DNA of 5,473 nucleotides, from assembly GCA_964605705.1 (NCBI GenBank), contig CAZSDW010000090.1, positions 1-5,473 of the forward strand, read 5' to 3'. The notes under the pieces are model-generated. The model searched no databases, was not told where the DNA came from, and saw only the letters and a list, made by a program, of their open reading frames with translations. This document shows positions 5,109-5,473 of the stretch, in pieces; position 1 is the stretch's first letter; the number at the start of each line of letters is the position of its first letter. A program made the position numbers and the translations under genes. The stretch is from CAZSDW01 sp964605705 (GTDB taxonomy: Bacteria; Fidelibacterota; UBA2242).

Positions 5109-5473
5109 ATTACGAATACCCGGATTACGGAACCGTTATTATCTCAATTATGTCAATTCCTGGAAACCAGGATGGGCTTGACCTTTCCGGCCCGTCGTCT
5201 GCCTGAATTGGAGCGGAAAATAATATTGCTGTCTCAGGAATCACGGTATAAAGACGCTCCGGCTTACTGTGACTGGCTGTTTTCCAATTCGCTATCTAAG
5301 TCACAGATTGAAGAACTGGCGCGTCATCTAACGGTCGGCGAGACCTATTTTTACCGGGATAGGAAGAGCTATCAGGTTTTGGAGCAATACGTTTTGCCGG
5401 AATTGATTGCTTCACGTCGAAAAAAAGATCGATACCTGCGCATCTGGAGTGCCGGTTGTGCCAGCGGCGAGGA
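5109..5473 (+). CDS. cheR: CheR-type MCP glutamate methyltransferase, 3' end outside window
   Basis: This is the N-terminal part of a protein that methylates receptor glutamates using S-adenosylmethionine, the adaptation step of chemosensory systems. Visible parts are the CheR N-terminal helical domain ('LLSQLCQFLETRMGLTFPARRLPELERKI'-like, from about 5136), the family signature 'LTVGETYFYRD' (5328-5360), and the start of the methyltransferase fold 'RIWSAGCASGEE' (from 5439), the SAM-binding motif. The window then ends. The start is uncertain. The frame is open from 5103, right after the cheW TAG, but the first ATG is 5172, which would remove the first conserved helix; it does have GGA at 5162-5164. 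I place the start at the ATT at 5109, behind AGGA, as a hypothesis. The 'VGETYFYRD' form is common in CheR proteins with C-terminal TPR repeats (WspC/FrzF-like), but that part is not visible. Confidence 0.85.
   Translation, partial: MTNTRITEPLLSQLCQFLETRMGLTFPARRLPELERKIILLSQESRYKDAPAYCDWLFSNSLSKSQIEELARHLTVGETYFYRDRKSYQVLEQYVLPELIASRRKKDRYLRIWSAGCASGE

Overview
The window is a bacterial signalling locus with every convincing gene on the + strand. It reads: stand-alone receiver (268-648), soluble hybrid histidine kinase (667-3003), a repeat array carrying a REP-associated/IS200-like Y1 transposase (about 3090-4355), a CheW-type coupling protein (4560-5102), and the start of a CheR-type MCP methyltransferase cut by the window edge (about 5109-5473). 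No rRNA, tRNA or CRISPR was seen. The moderate G+C, the PAS-rich 'VAHDFNN' hybrid kinase, the CheW-CheR pair and the abundant small intergenic palindromes suggest an environmental Gram-negative lineage of the Desulfobacterota or Calditrichota/KSB1 sort. That is an impression, not a demonstration. The 100-N run at 3405-3504 marks a scaffolded draft or metagenome assembly.

Bases 1-267 are non-coding, with one clear hairpin (80-105) and a possible decayed piece of the downstream array (205-227). The receiver and kinase genes are 18 bases apart and look like one operon. The kinase has three PAS sensors, a HisKA/HATPase core and its own C-terminal receiver, with no membrane segment, so it probably senses a cytoplasmic signal. 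The separate receiver has no output domain and probably passes on the signal by protein contact.

The array is the most unusual part. It repeats an ordered set of three small palindromes: H1 (CCGACT-nn-AGTCGG), H2 (CCACCCAATAAATTGGGTGG) and H3 (CCGGCT-tt-AGCCGG with extra arms). The spacing is almost rigid: H1 to H2 is 37 bases, H2 to H3 is 66-67, and H3 to the next H1 is 43. In some units H3 is enlarged by about 49 bases that hold two more hairpins. The transposase gene sits exactly between two H1 copies. H1 and H3 differ by a compensatory base pair, which points to selection for folded single strands, the known substrate of this transposase superfamily. The two sides of the N gap share an exact 39-base overlap, so the gap may contain nothing.

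Downstream, cheW and cheR lie in the same reading frame, separated only by a TAG codon, and cheR has no ordinary start codon before its conserved N-terminal helix. CheW and CheR are the coupling and adaptation parts of a chemosensory array. The two-component genes upstream may work with them, but the repeat array now separates the two gene pairs.
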